Below, piece by piece: positions 18,353-26,992 of a stretch of DNA of 64,000 nt. Each line of letters begins with the position of its first letter. Within the stretch, counting starts at the first letter, position 1. The translations under genes were made by a program, and so were the position numbers. The notes beneath the pieces are model-generated. The model had not been told where the DNA came from and searched no databases. It saw only the letters and a program-made list of their open reading frames with translations. Source of the stretch: Mycobacterium spongiae (GTDB lineage Bacteria > Actinomycetota > Actinomycetes > Mycobacteriales > Mycobacteriaceae). The stretch spans positions 2,604,001-2,668,000 of the forward strand of contig NZ_CP046600.1 in the NCBI RefSeq assembly GCF_018278905.1, read 5' to 3'.

Positions 18353-20136
18353 GCGGTTGAGCCTTTCTGGACCGGCGACGATGCGCTGATGACCTGTACT
18401 GCCTGCCGCAGCAGGTCAGTTCCGTCTCGTCCCGAGCGCAACACCGCCGCGACGTGCCCGTCCGGGCGAACCACGACAGCGTCCGGGTCGGCCCCTGCGG
18501 CGCCGGTATGGAAGACGTGATTCGCGTCGGCGGCTACCGGCACGACCGATAGCGGTAGGTCTTGGGCCGCAAGCGACCACGCGGTGCGGCCCGCGGCGCG
18601 GACCAGCAGCGTCAGTTCGTCGCGGCTGACCTGATCGAGGGTCGAGACGCGCCGGCCGCCATCGGTCACCCAAGCGTGGGGCAGTCGCCCGCCGGCGCGC
18701 ACGCATGGGTCATAGAACTCCGGATCGGACCGCGGCGCGGGCAGACCATCTCCGACCATGGCTCCGTGCTCGTAGCGCACCCCGAGGTCGCGTCCCCAAC
18801 TGCGGTAGTGGGGGCCCTGCCCAGCGACTGCGGCGGCGGCGCGGCGCCGGATCCGCCGACCGATCGCGCCCGGAAGCGCCGCCAGACGGAACCGCTGATA
18901 TGCCAACGCGGTCAACGTCCGGATAGCGGCGCGCACTGGGCGCCGCGGAAGCCACGATGGCAAGCTGGCGACGATGCGGGGCAACAGATCTATTGCTCGA
19001 CGTGGCAATCCAAGTGCGGCAACAACTTCGAAAAGACCCTCGAAGTTGGCCACCGAATCGACCGCGGCGGCCACGCCGACCGGGCGGCGTTCGGGGGCGT
19101 AGGTGTCAAGCAGATCCGCACGGGCGCGGCCGGTGAGGACCCACGCCAGCTTCCACGCCAGGTTGTGCACATCGGCCACGCCGGTGTTGAGCCCCAGCCC
19201 GCCCGTCGGCGGGAATCGGTGCGCGGCATCTCCGGCCAGGAACGTACGACCCACCTGGTAGTCGGTGGCGACTTGGGCATGCATCGCCCACGACTGGATG
19301 GACTTGATGTTGATGTGGACGTTGGGGTCACCGATGGCGTTGGCAATGTAGCAACGGCATACCTCGGCGGTGAAGTCGTCGGCGGACTCAAACGGTGGGA
19401 AGTAGGGAATTTGGAAAACCAGGTCCTGTGGGGGCCGATGCATGATGAAGACTCCGAGGCCCTTGGGGGCGTGCGTCCACATCACTGGGCCGCGGCGGTT
19501 GCGGCGGAATTTTTCCAGATCGGCGGAGAAATGCACGCTGATCACGTGCCGAAGGGCCGAGCCCGCCATGGCGATCCCGAGTTCGCGGCGCACCGTGCTG
19601 GCCGCGCCGTCGGCGGCAATGAGGTAGCGCGCCGAGATTGTTCGGCTGGCGCCCGCAGCGTCGGTGATCCTGACAGCAACGTCGTCGGTGCGGTCGACGT
19701 GCGAGCGATACCGCCACCCGGTGCGTAGATCGATACGCTTACTGTCCCGCACGTGCTTCCACAGCAGCGGCTCGAGCGCATTCTGGGAGAGGTGCGCGTT
19801 GCGGGTGGGGCTTAGCGCTTCGATTGCAGCGAGCCGGGCGCTGGGCAGATCGGTGATCGGCACCCGCCCAAGCTCGGGACCTGCCAACGTGGTGCAGTAC
19901 GTGATGCACCGCAGCTCGTGCATTGGGGCGCTCAAGCGGCGGATCTCGCGGTCGAGGCCGATTTCACGCCAAATCTCCAGCGACCGCGTCGATAGCACAT
20001 GCGCGGCCGGGTGAGTTTGTGGCTGGTCGCGGGCCTCTACCACGATGCAGTTGATGCCATAGTCGGCAAGAAGCAATGCCGCTGTTGCGCCGACCGGCCC
20101 GGCGCCGATGATGATCACATCACAGGTATCGCTCAC
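18349..20136 (-). CDS. FAD-dependent aromatic hydroxylase (class A flavin monooxygenase)
   Basis: The 595-residue enzyme is of the PheA/TfdB/MhpA group. It has the N-terminal FAD site VIIIGAGPVGATAALLLADYG, the mid-protein DG motif (YLIAADGAASTVRRELGI) and the ribityl-binding GDAAHRFPPTGGLGLNTGVADVHNLAWKL. The C-terminal 180 residues form the thioredoxin-like domain of phenol-hydroxylase relatives. It should insert one oxygen into an activated aromatic ring using NAD(P)H and O2. GTG 20136 has GGAGAAAG upstream. It follows the O-methyltransferase after a 101-base gap containing a tandem repeat, and overlaps the VOC gene. In context it could hydroxylate a resorcinol ring toward a hydroxyquinol or quinone; this is inference. 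Confidence 0.9.
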   Translation of the reverse strand: MSDTCDVIIIGAGPVGATAALLLADYGINCIVVEARDQPQTHPAAHVLSTRSLEIWREIGLDREIRRLSAPMHELRCITYCTTLAGPELGRVPITDLPSARLAAIEALSPTRNAHLSQNALEPLLWKHVRDSKRIDLRTGWRYRSHVDRTDDVAVRITDAAGASRTISARYLIAADGAASTVRRELGIAMAGSALRHVISVHFSADLEKFRRNRRGPVMWTHAPKGLGVFIMHRPPQDLVFQIPYFPPFESADDFTAEVCRCYIANAIGDPNVHINIKSIQSWAMHAQVATDYQVGRTFLAGDAAHRFPPTGGLGLNTGVADVHNLAWKLAWVLTGRARADLLDTYAPERRPVGVAAAVDSVANFEGLFEVVAALGLPRRAIDLLPRIVASLPSWLPRRPVRAAIRTLTALAYQRFRLAALPGAIGRRIRRRAAAAVAGQGPHYRSWGRDLGVRYEHGAMVGDGLPAPRSDPEFYDPCVRAGGRLPHAWVTDGGRRVSTLDQVSRDELTLLVRAAGRTAWSLAAQDLPLSVVPVAADANHVFHTGAAGADPDAVVVRPDGHVAAVLRSGRDGTDLLRQAVQVISASSPVQKGSTA

Positions 20137-20195
20137 GCTTTCTCCACCTCACGCGAAATAGATTGTTGGACAACGTGCCAACTAGGCTGGCATCG

Positions 20196-20230
20196 CTGAA
20201 ATCTGAAATCTGAAATCTGAAATCTGAAAC
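20196..20230. repeat. Heptanucleotide tandem repeat (CTGAAAT)
   Basis: Four exact copies of CTGAAAT are followed by CTGAAAC, five units in all. They sit in the gap between the O-methyltransferase stop (20238, minus strand) and the hydroxylase start (20136). It lies upstream of the hydroxylase ribosome site and is a plausible length-variable locus. Confidence 0.95.
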
Positions 20231-20237
20231 TGATCCG

Positions 20238-21338
20238 CTACACAGCTCTGGCTTCGACAAGACTGAGCGGCGATGCGGTAGCGAGCAGGCGCGTCATCTC
20301 GAACCCAGCGTCGCCGAGCAGCGCGCGATGCTCCGCAATAGTGCGCTCGCGGCCCGCCTGCATCAGCAACATCTCCAGATCGGTCCAGTGACCCAAGAAT
20401 TCGCGACCATGGTCGGGTATCACATATTCGATCAGCAGGATCGTTGTGCCGACTTGCGCCGCGGCGCGAACGTTGCGGAGAATCTCAACGGCCTTGTCGT
20501 CGGGCCAATCGTGAATGACGTTCTTGAGCACGTAGATGTCTCCCCCAGCAGGGACCCCGTCAAAGAACGACCCCTCCGTCACCCGCACTCGCTCTGCGAC
20601 CTGGTGCTGACGCATCAGCTCCGGGGCCTCGGCAACAGCATGGCGGAGGTCATAGAGAACGCCCCGCGAGGTTGGTGTCGCCGCCAAGATGGCGGCCAGG
20701 AGTTGGCCGACTCCGCCGCCGACGTCGACCACGGTGGGGTAGGCGTCGAACCGGTAGGCGGCCAACAGGGGGCCTACGGTCATCTCACTGGTTTCGGCCA
20801 TGGCGCGGTTGAACACCTCGCTGAGCTCGGGCTCTTGATCGAGATAGTCGAAGGGCCGCTCTACGCCGTGCAGGGCCGGAACGACCGCGCGGCCGGTTCT
20901 GACCGCATCTGCCAAATGGCTCCAATGCTCGCGGTGTTGGCGCGAGCCCAACAACCGGGCGATACCCGCAACCGATAGCGGCGCATCGGAACGCAGCGGG
21001 CCGGCAAGCGAGTTCAGCTCGTAACTACCGTCGGCGCGCTGCCGGAATATGCCGCGGCCGATCAAGGCCCGCAGCAGTCGGCGCACGGCGTCGGGATTCG
21101 CGTCGACCCGAGTCGCCAACTCGTCGAGTTGCAGCGGCCCGTCGCGGAGCGCGTCGGGGATCCCGAGTTCGACGGCAGTACTGATCGCCTGCGCGGTCCA
21201 GGCGTTGACCATGAACTCCATCATCGCCGCGTAGGGCGGGACTGTTCGTTGATGCAGTTGTGTGAGCCGATGGCGCGTCCGATCGACGAAGTGAGCCATC
21301 TTTGGGTGTGGGACTCGTGTTGGCATGATTGCCCTCAT
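20238..21338 (-). CDS. SAM-dependent O-methyltransferase (family 2)
   Basis: The 366-residue protein has an N-terminal winged-helix dimerisation region (about 45-130: AISTAVELGIPDAL...NPDAVRRLLRALIGRGIF). The C-terminal Rossmann domain contains the SAM motif VVDVGGGVGQLL and the catalytic-region IYVLKNVIHDWPDD, whose His is the usual general base of plant and bacterial O-methyltransferases. It probably methylates a phenolic hydroxyl. Its ATG overlaps the acyl-AMP-ligase stop (ATGA) and GGAGAA precedes it, so it belongs to the same polycistronic unit. The expected substrate is the aromatic product of the DarA/DarB-like enzymes. Confidence 0.9.
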   Translation of the reverse strand: MRAIMPTRVPHPKMAHFVDRTRHRLTQLHQRTVPPYAAMMEFMVNAWTAQAISTAVELGIPDALRDGPLQLDELATRVDANPDAVRRLLRALIGRGIFRQRADGSYELNSLAGPLRSDAPLSVAGIARLLGSRQHREHWSHLADAVRTGRAVVPALHGVERPFDYLDQEPELSEVFNRAMAETSEMTVGPLLAAYRFDAYPTVVDVGGGVGQLLAAILAATPTSRGVLYDLRHAVAEAPELMRQHQVAERVRVTEGSFFDGVPAGGDIYVLKNVIHDWPDDKAVEILRNVRAAAQVGTTILLIEYVIPDHGREFLGHWTDLEMLLMQAGRERTIAEHRALLGDAGFEMTRLLATASPLSLVEARAV

Positions 21339-22984
21339 TTCTCCAACAGTTTTCGAGCACAGCTTCGGCGCAGCTTGCCGGACGAAGTCTTCGGCAAGGT
21401 GCCCGCCGGGAAGAGCCGTACCTCACTCGGAAGATGTCCGACACGGCGGCTCACCCGGGCGGTGATGTCGCGGCTGATCCGCGCTGCCCGGTCGTCGTCG
21501 TCGGCGTCGCGCACTTCCGCAAGGACCGCGAAGCCTTCTCGATCGCCGTCGATACGCAATGCGATCACACAGCCGGTTCGCACGCCGTCGACATCCTCGG
21601 CCGCACGCTCGATGTCGTGCGGGTAGAGGTTTCTGCCGGCCAGCACGATCAGATCCTTGGTGCGGCCGCACACATAGATTCGTCCCCGCTCATCGACGTA
21701 GCCGAGGTCTCCGCTGTCGAACCAGCCATCAGCGGAGGCCAGCGGCATCACGCCGTCGGACGTGATGTAGCTCTTGGCGACCGCCGGTCCGCGCAACTCA
21801 ATGGCACCGATCTCCCTGGGCGCTTGAGGTATTCCGTCTCGGACGATCCGTACATCCATGCCCATAGCCGGTGAGCCCAGCGACACGAGGTGCCGCACGT
21901 CCTCGGGGTCCTCGGGGGCACCGTGCACCGGCTGCGCCCGACGCGCCTCCGACATGGTCCGCCGGGAAACCCGGTCGACGAGCGGTTCCTCGTGCGCCGA
22001 CGCCAGCGACACCACCAAGGTGGCTTCGGCGAGCCCGTATGCGGGCATCATCGCTGTCGGCCGCAGACCGAAACGTGCACCGACGGCGGCGAAGTCGGCC
22101 ACGTCGCGATGGTCGATGGGTTCGGCCCCGTTCACCGCGACCCGCAGCGATGACAGGTCGATATCGTTGGGCTCGGCACGTTGCAACACCCGCGCGAGCA
22201 CGGAATAGGCGAAATTGGGACCCGCGGTGATAGTGGCGCGATGCCGGCTGATCAGCTCCGCCCAGCTGAGCGGTCGGGTCAGAAACTCGTGCGGTGGGAC
22301 GACGACGGCTTCGATACCTACCTGCATCGGAAGGCAAATGAACCCAATCATCCCCATGTCGTGGGCGAGCGGCAGCCAACTTGCCATCACGTCGGTGTCC
22401 GCGTTGAGGTCTAGTCCATCGCGGGCCGCGACCGCGTTCGCGGCGAGGTTACCGTGGCTGATCTCGACGGCTTTCGGTGCACCGGTCGACCCGGATGTCA
22501 ACTGCCGCAGCGCGATATCGCTCTCATCGGCATCATCGAAGGAGCCGGGTGCGGCCGCCGCGTTGTCGCTGAGCGCCTCGATCGTGCACGCCGCGAGGTC
22601 GTGATCTGCTAGGCGATCCACGACCTCCAAGAACGGCTCGCCCACGACAACCAGATCGGCCTTGATAGTCCGGATCGCCCGCACCGTGTCGGCCAGCCAG
22701 ACGCCAAGGTCGGTGCGCGGCGTCGGTTGCTGCAGCATTGTCAGTGCGGCTCGACGTAGCCAGAGAGCCTGTGCGAGCGGCGCGACATGGGCGGCGTCGG
22801 ACGCCAAGACCGCGACCGAGCCGTGGTGGCCGACTCCCTGCGCGGCCAGGCCAGTAGCCATCCGCGTGGCTCGCTCGTGAACTTCCTGCCAGCTCAACCG
22901 GGTCGGGTCGCTGAACGCGCCGGCGGTCAATTGCTTGGGCGAGGATGCTGCTGCGGCGAGCATGCCGCGCGTTAATTCGCTCAT
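21335..22984 (-). CDS. Fatty-acyl-AMP ligase (FAAL, FadD family)
   Basis: The 549-residue adenylate-forming enzyme has P-loop TSGSTGAPK (163-171), the FAAL-typical SWLPLAHDMGMIGF and MPAYGLAEATLVVSL, and the A8-region GRTKDLIVLAGRNLYPHDIE. The C-terminal catalytic Lys is in LPKTSSGKLRR. These motifs match mycobacterial FadDs that pass acyl-adenylates straight to a polyketide-synthase carrier rather than to CoA. It probably loads a fatty acid onto the cluster ACP. ATG 22984 starts at the usual position for the family, with GGAGAGGAG upstream. The start overlaps the thioesterase stop and the end overlaps the O-methyltransferase start, both as ATGA. Confidence 0.92.
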   Translation of the reverse strand: MSELTRGMLAAAASSPKQLTAGAFSDPTRLSWQEVHERATRMATGLAAQGVGHHGSVAVLASDAAHVAPLAQALWLRRAALTMLQQPTPRTDLGVWLADTVRAIRTIKADLVVVGEPFLEVVDRLADHDLAACTIEALSDNAAAAPGSFDDADESDIALRQLTSGSTGAPKAVEISHGNLAANAVAARDGLDLNADTDVMASWLPLAHDMGMIGFICLPMQVGIEAVVVPPHEFLTRPLSWAELISRHRATITAGPNFAYSVLARVLQRAEPNDIDLSSLRVAVNGAEPIDHRDVADFAAVGARFGLRPTAMMPAYGLAEATLVVSLASAHEEPLVDRVSRRTMSEARRAQPVHGAPEDPEDVRHLVSLGSPAMGMDVRIVRDGIPQAPREIGAIELRGPAVAKSYITSDGVMPLASADGWFDSGDLGYVDERGRIYVCGRTKDLIVLAGRNLYPHDIERAAEDVDGVRTGCVIALRIDGDREGFAVLAEVRDADDDDRAARISRDITARVSRRVGHLPSEVRLFPAGTLPKTSSGKLRRSCARKLLEK

Positions 22985-23715
22985 GCGACGACGCTCCTCT
23001 CCCGTGCCGCGTCCGCGACAACATGCGCAACCGCTGCCACCAATTCCGGTTCCGGCGAACGGAAGAGGAAGTGACCGCCGTAGTAGAGGCGGACCGGCTG
23101 CGGCTGCAGCGAATGAGCGGCCCAGCGGGCCAACGTGGGTGGTGGCACCAGTGGATCCGTCAGACCGCCGAAGATATGCAGCGGGCATGGCAGGGGCTGC
23201 CCGCCGGTGTGCCGGTACGACCGGACGATGCGCAGATCGTCACGAACGGTGGGGAGCAACAACGCCAGCCAATCGGGACGGTCGAGAATCTCGGCCGGCA
23301 GCCCACCGTAGTTGACGAGCTCCACGGCCAACGCGTGATCGTCGGCCAGTGGCAGATCATGCAGGGGCGTGGGCATGCTGGGGGCTCGGCAGGCCGCGAC
23401 GATGACGGCCTCCGGTGCCCTCATTCCACGCGAGATCCGCAGTTGGGTGAGCAGATACGCCAGCATTGCGCCCATGCTGTGTCCGAGCAGAACGTGCGGC
23501 CGGGCAAGGAGGTCGTCGAGTTCGTCGGCCAGTGCCCGCACGCACGTCCAGGCGTCGACATGGCGGGGTTCGTCGCGGCGCGTCTCCCGTCCCGGGAGGT
23601 TCACCGCCGTGAAGGCCACCTCGGAGCCCATGGCCTGCAGCCCGCGGCGCAGCGGATGGAACGACGCCGCACTGCCACCGGCGTGGTGCAGGCACACCAA
23701 TTCGACTGGCTTCAT
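22981..23715 (-). CDS. Type II thioesterase (TesA-like)
   Basis: The 244-residue alpha/beta hydrolase has LHHAGGSAASFHPL at the N-terminus, the nucleophile elbow LLGHSMGA (Ser80), an Asp in GGLTDPLV and a His in GGHFLF. This is the complete triad and order of stand-alone PKS/NRPS thioesterases. It edits misprimed carrier proteins or releases products. It overlaps both the upstream PKS gene and the downstream acyl-AMP-ligase gene by four bases. In M. tuberculosis the equivalent TesA supports phthiocerol lipid synthesis, a precedent for pairing with FAAL-fed PKSs. Confidence 0.93.
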   Translation of the reverse strand: MKPVELVCLHHAGGSAASFHPLRRGLQAMGSEVAFTAVNLPGRETRRDEPRHVDAWTCVRALADELDDLLARPHVLLGHSMGAMLAYLLTQLRISRGMRAPEAVIVAACRAPSMPTPLHDLPLADDHALAVELVNYGGLPAEILDRPDWLALLLPTVRDDLRIVRSYRHTGGQPLPCPLHIFGGLTDPLVPPPTLARWAAHSLQPQPVRLYYGGHFLFRSPEPELVAAVAHVVADAARERSVVA

Positions 23716-26672
23716 GCGCTCATCCCATTGTGTTTCCCATTGTGTTCGAGCCGCTGTACGGCGAAATCGACCAGATCGCCGACGTTGTGAATCCGGGGCA
23801 GTAGTTCGTCGACGGTGACGTGCCGCAACTGTGGATACTGCTGGCGAAGTCGATCCAGCAGGCGAAGCTGCAGCAACGAGTCGTAGCCCAAGTCGTCGGC
23901 CAGGCGCTGCGATCGGGTGAGCGTATCGAGCTGATAGCCACCTACCTCGGCGATCAGCGACATGATCCCGTCCGCTATGCCGCGCCGGGCATACTCGGTC
24001 GGCTCATGCCGTGCCGCCGCGGTATTCAACTGCGCCGGGGCAATCGGCACCACCCGGCGATCGGACGCAACCTGGCCGTCTGACCAGTACCGGTTTGAGC
24101 TGTCAAAAACATAGGGCGGAAGTCGATGCAGGGGGCCGGCCTCCCCGCCGTAAAGCGTCGAGAGGTCGGGCGAGTACCCGTCACGCATCAGCGTCGCGGC
24201 CACGGACAGTAGCTCCGTGCCGTCGGACTCCGGGCCGCGGCACAAGGCCAGCGCGCGGGTGCGTGCGGGTACTTCGCATTGCCTGGCGAGAGTGAGGAGC
24301 GCGGTTTTCGGGCCAGCTTCGGCGATGTAGTCCGGACTCGTCGAACGCACCGCGGCCTGCACCGCGTCGGCGAACCGCACCGGCGCACCGACATGGTGTG
24401 CCCAGTAATCGGCGGTCAACTCATCGCCGGTGACTTCTCTGCCAAGGACCGTGGAGAACAGCGGAAACTCGGCCGGTCCCGGTGTGAGCCCGGCCAGCTC
24501 GTGCCGCAGCGCTGCCACTACCGGCTCCATCAGCGGCGAGTGAAAGGCATGGGACACCGCCAAGTTCACTACCTTGCCCCCGCGACGCCGGATCATGGTT
24601 TCAGCTCGTGCCACCGCTTCGGTGGTGCCCGAGATCGTTTGTGACCGTGGCCCGTTGACGGCCGCGATTGAGCATCGCGGCTCGGCCGCGACCAAGGCCT
24701 CGGCCTCCTCGACAGTGAGATCGACAGCGATCATGGCCCCATCCCGGGGCAGCGAGCCCATCAGCCGCCCCCTGGCGACGACGACCTTGGCGGCAGTGTC
24801 GACGGTGAGCGCACCGGCCAGGCAAGCGGCCGTCACCTCACCCAAACTGTGGCCGATTCCGAATAGCGGGCGGATTCCACTCTCTTGCAGTGTCTTTCCC
24901 AACGCGTAGGACACGGCAAATAGTGCCGGTTGTGCGACGCTGGTGTGCTCGAGGCGACCGTCGTCGCCGAAGATCGCGGCACGCGGATCTGAGTGCAGGT
25001 GCTGCTCCACGGTGGCCGCCACGGTGTCCAAGTTCTTCCGGTAGATCGCGTGAGTGGCATAGAGCCGCCGCGTCATGCCCGGGTAGTGACTTGCCTGTCC
25101 CGTGAACAGCAGTCCGACTCCGGCCGGTTGCTTGTGAGACGGGACCGATGACGTCAGATCGCCACGGGCGCCGCTGGCGAACTGCCGTAGGCCATCGGCC
25201 AAGGTATCGCGGGTGCCTTCCACAACAAGGCGATGCGGATGCGACCGCTTGACAACGTTGGTCGACCGGCACCACGATCTGACTTGCGCGGGGTCGAGGG
25301 TGCGCAGCGCGGAAGCGATCGATGTGGCGTTGTGCCGCAGGGCCTGTGGCGACGGTGCTGAGATCGTCAACACCCCGTTGCGGCCCAGCCTGCACGGCGT
25401 CGCGGCGGGTGCCGACTGCACGATCGCGTGTGCGTTGCTGCCGCCCAAGCCAAACGAACTCACCGCGCCCAGTGCCCCGGTTGCTCGGAGTTCGCGCCGA
25501 TCATCGGCCAGTTGCAGTCCGTTCTCCTCGAGCCGCAGGCCGGGATCGGCGGCATCGCCGAACACCGTGGGCGGCAACACGCGATGATGCAGCGCTAGGC
25601 ACGTCTTGATGAACGCCGCGATGCCCGCACTGCCTTCGGTGTGCCCGATGTTCCCTTTCACCGAGCCGAGCAGACATGGTTGGCCGCTTCGGGTCTTGTG
25701 GACGTCGCCCAACGCGTTGGCTTCGATTCGGTCGCCGAGCACCGTTCCGGTGCCGTGGGCTTCGACAAAACTGAGCTGTTCGGCGGCGATCTCGGCGAGG
25801 CTCAGCGCGCGGCGCATGAGGTCCACCTGCGATCGGCGGCTTGGGGCGGTGATTCCGTTGCTGCGGCCGTCGTGGTTGGCGACCGAACTCTTCACGACCG
25901 CATAGATCGGCTGGCCGGCGGCCAGCGCATCGTCGAGTCGGCGCAACACCACGGTGCCGACGCCCTCGCCGCGGCCGATGCCGTCAGCGCGTCGGCCGAA
26001 CGGTTTACACCGGCCGTCGGGTGCGGACAGACCGGCCTGGGTGTAGAAGATCGAAAGCGCCGGCGTCATAATCAGATTGGTGCCAGCCGCGATCGCGGTG
26101 TCGGCCTCACCCGAGCGCAGCGCCGCACAGGCTTGGTGTACGGCGGTCAGCGACGACGAGCATGCCGAATCGATGGCCACGCTCGGTCCGCGCAGGCCGA
26201 GGTGGTAGGAGATCCGATTGGCAGTCATGAAGTAGCCGGTGCCGGTGCCGCGCACTGAGGTAAGCCCGGGCAGGTCGAAGATCTGCAGGTTGCTCCACTC
26301 GCTGGACATGATCCCGACAAAGACCCCAGTCTGCGTGCCGGCCAGGGACCGCGGATCGATTCCGGCGTCTTCGATTGCGCGCCATGATGACTCCAGGAGC
26401 ATTCGCTGCTGCGGGTCGAGCGCGGCGGCCTCGACCGGCGCAATGCCAAAGAAGCTGTTGTCGAAGGCGTCCGCGTTGTCGATGAAATGGGCTCGGCGGG
26501 TGTTTGTGGTGCCGGGGCCGCCGCCGGCGCTGTAGTAGGCGTCGATGTCCCAGCGCTGCTTCGGCACCTCGGTGTCGGTGACGACGCCATCCATGAGCAG
26601 CCGCCAGAACGCGTCCCGGTCGGGCGCGCCCGGGAAGCGGCAGTCGATGCCGGTCACTGCGACGGGTATCAC
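23712..26672 (-). CDS. Type I polyketide synthase module, KS-AT-ACP
   Basis: The 986-residue synthase has three domains. The ketosynthase (1-425) has Cys171 in DSACSSS, His306 in EAHGTGT and His344 in KGNIGHTEG. The acyltransferase (515-800) has Ser609 in GHSLGE and a HAFH motif (708-711), which predicts malonyl-CoA. The ACP (895-965) has the phosphopantetheine Ser932 in LGYDSLLQL. No ketoreductase, dehydratase or enoylreductase is present, so one round leaves a beta-keto thioester. GTG 26672 overlaps the upstream ACP stop (GTGA), and the 3' end overlaps the thioesterase. It likely performs a single malonyl extension of the FAAL-activated chain, supplying the beta-ketoacyl unit a DarB-type ketosynthase needs. 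Confidence 0.95.
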   Translation of the reverse strand: MIPVAVTGIDCRFPGAPDRDAFWRLLMDGVVTDTEVPKQRWDIDAYYSAGGGPGTTNTRRAHFIDNADAFDNSFFGIAPVEAAALDPQQRMLLESSWRAIEDAGIDPRSLAGTQTGVFVGIMSSEWSNLQIFDLPGLTSVRGTGTGYFMTANRISYHLGLRGPSVAIDSACSSSLTAVHQACAALRSGEADTAIAAGTNLIMTPALSIFYTQAGLSAPDGRCKPFGRRADGIGRGEGVGTVVLRRLDDALAAGQPIYAVVKSSVANHDGRSNGITAPSRRSQVDLMRRALSLAEIAAEQLSFVEAHGTGTVLGDRIEANALGDVHKTRSGQPCLLGSVKGNIGHTEGSAGIAAFIKTCLALHHRVLPPTVFGDAADPGLRLEENGLQLADDRRELRATGALGAVSSFGLGGSNAHAIVQSAPAATPCRLGRNGVLTISAPSPQALRHNATSIASALRTLDPAQVRSWCRSTNVVKRSHPHRLVVEGTRDTLADGLRQFASGARGDLTSSVPSHKQPAGVGLLFTGQASHYPGMTRRLYATHAIYRKNLDTVAATVEQHLHSDPRAAIFGDDGRLEHTSVAQPALFAVSYALGKTLQESGIRPLFGIGHSLGEVTAACLAGALTVDTAAKVVVARGRLMGSLPRDGAMIAVDLTVEEAEALVAAEPRCSIAAVNGPRSQTISGTTEAVARAETMIRRRGGKVVNLAVSHAFHSPLMEPVVAALRHELAGLTPGPAEFPLFSTVLGREVTGDELTADYWAHHVGAPVRFADAVQAAVRSTSPDYIAEAGPKTALLTLARQCEVPARTRALALCRGPESDGTELLSVAATLMRDGYSPDLSTLYGGEAGPLHRLPPYVFDSSNRYWSDGQVASDRRVVPIAPAQLNTAAARHEPTEYARRGIADGIMSLIAEVGGYQLDTLTRSQRLADDLGYDSLLQLRLLDRLRQQYPQLRHVTVDELLPRIHNVGDLVDFAVQRLEHNGKHNGMSA

Positions 26673-26992
26673 GGGGACGCGTCCGGGTCGGCCAGATGCT
26701 CAGCGATGGCATCAATGGTTGCGTAGTCGTACATGATGGTGGTTTCCACGGCGATGCCCTTCTCGTACTCGAGATCGGCGCACAGTTGCAGGCTCGCTGC
26801 GGAGTCGAGCCCGTAGTCGGCCAGCGGCGTGTCGAGGCCGATGGCTTCCGGTGCCATGTTGATATGCCGGGCCACTTTTGCGGTGAACCAGTCGGTGAGT
26901 TCTTGGTAACCGGGTGGGCAGCCGATGAGCGGACGTGATGTGTCGGCGGTAGCCGGCACCTGCTTCCTGCTGTCGGTGTCGATGACGGTCAT
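26669..26992 (-). CDS. Stand-alone acyl carrier protein
   Basis: This 107-residue carrier protein has the 4'-phosphopantetheine site at Ser64 in YGLDSAASLQL, after a 25-residue flexible Asp/Thr/Ser-rich leader. The open frame runs on to 27952, but ATG 26992 has a strong site (GGAGGGG), overlaps the stop of the DarA-like gene (ATGA) and gives the normal ACP length. It probably carries the FAAL-derived acyl starter, or is the DarC equivalent in the dialkylresorcinol scheme. It is distinct from the ACP fused to the PKS, so the cluster has two carriers. Confidence 0.92.
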   Translation of the reverse strand: MTVIDTDSRKQVPATADTSRPLIGCPPGYQELTDWFTAKVARHINMAPEAIGLDTPLADYGLDSAASLQLCADLEYEKGIAVETTIMYDYATIDAIAEHLADPDASP

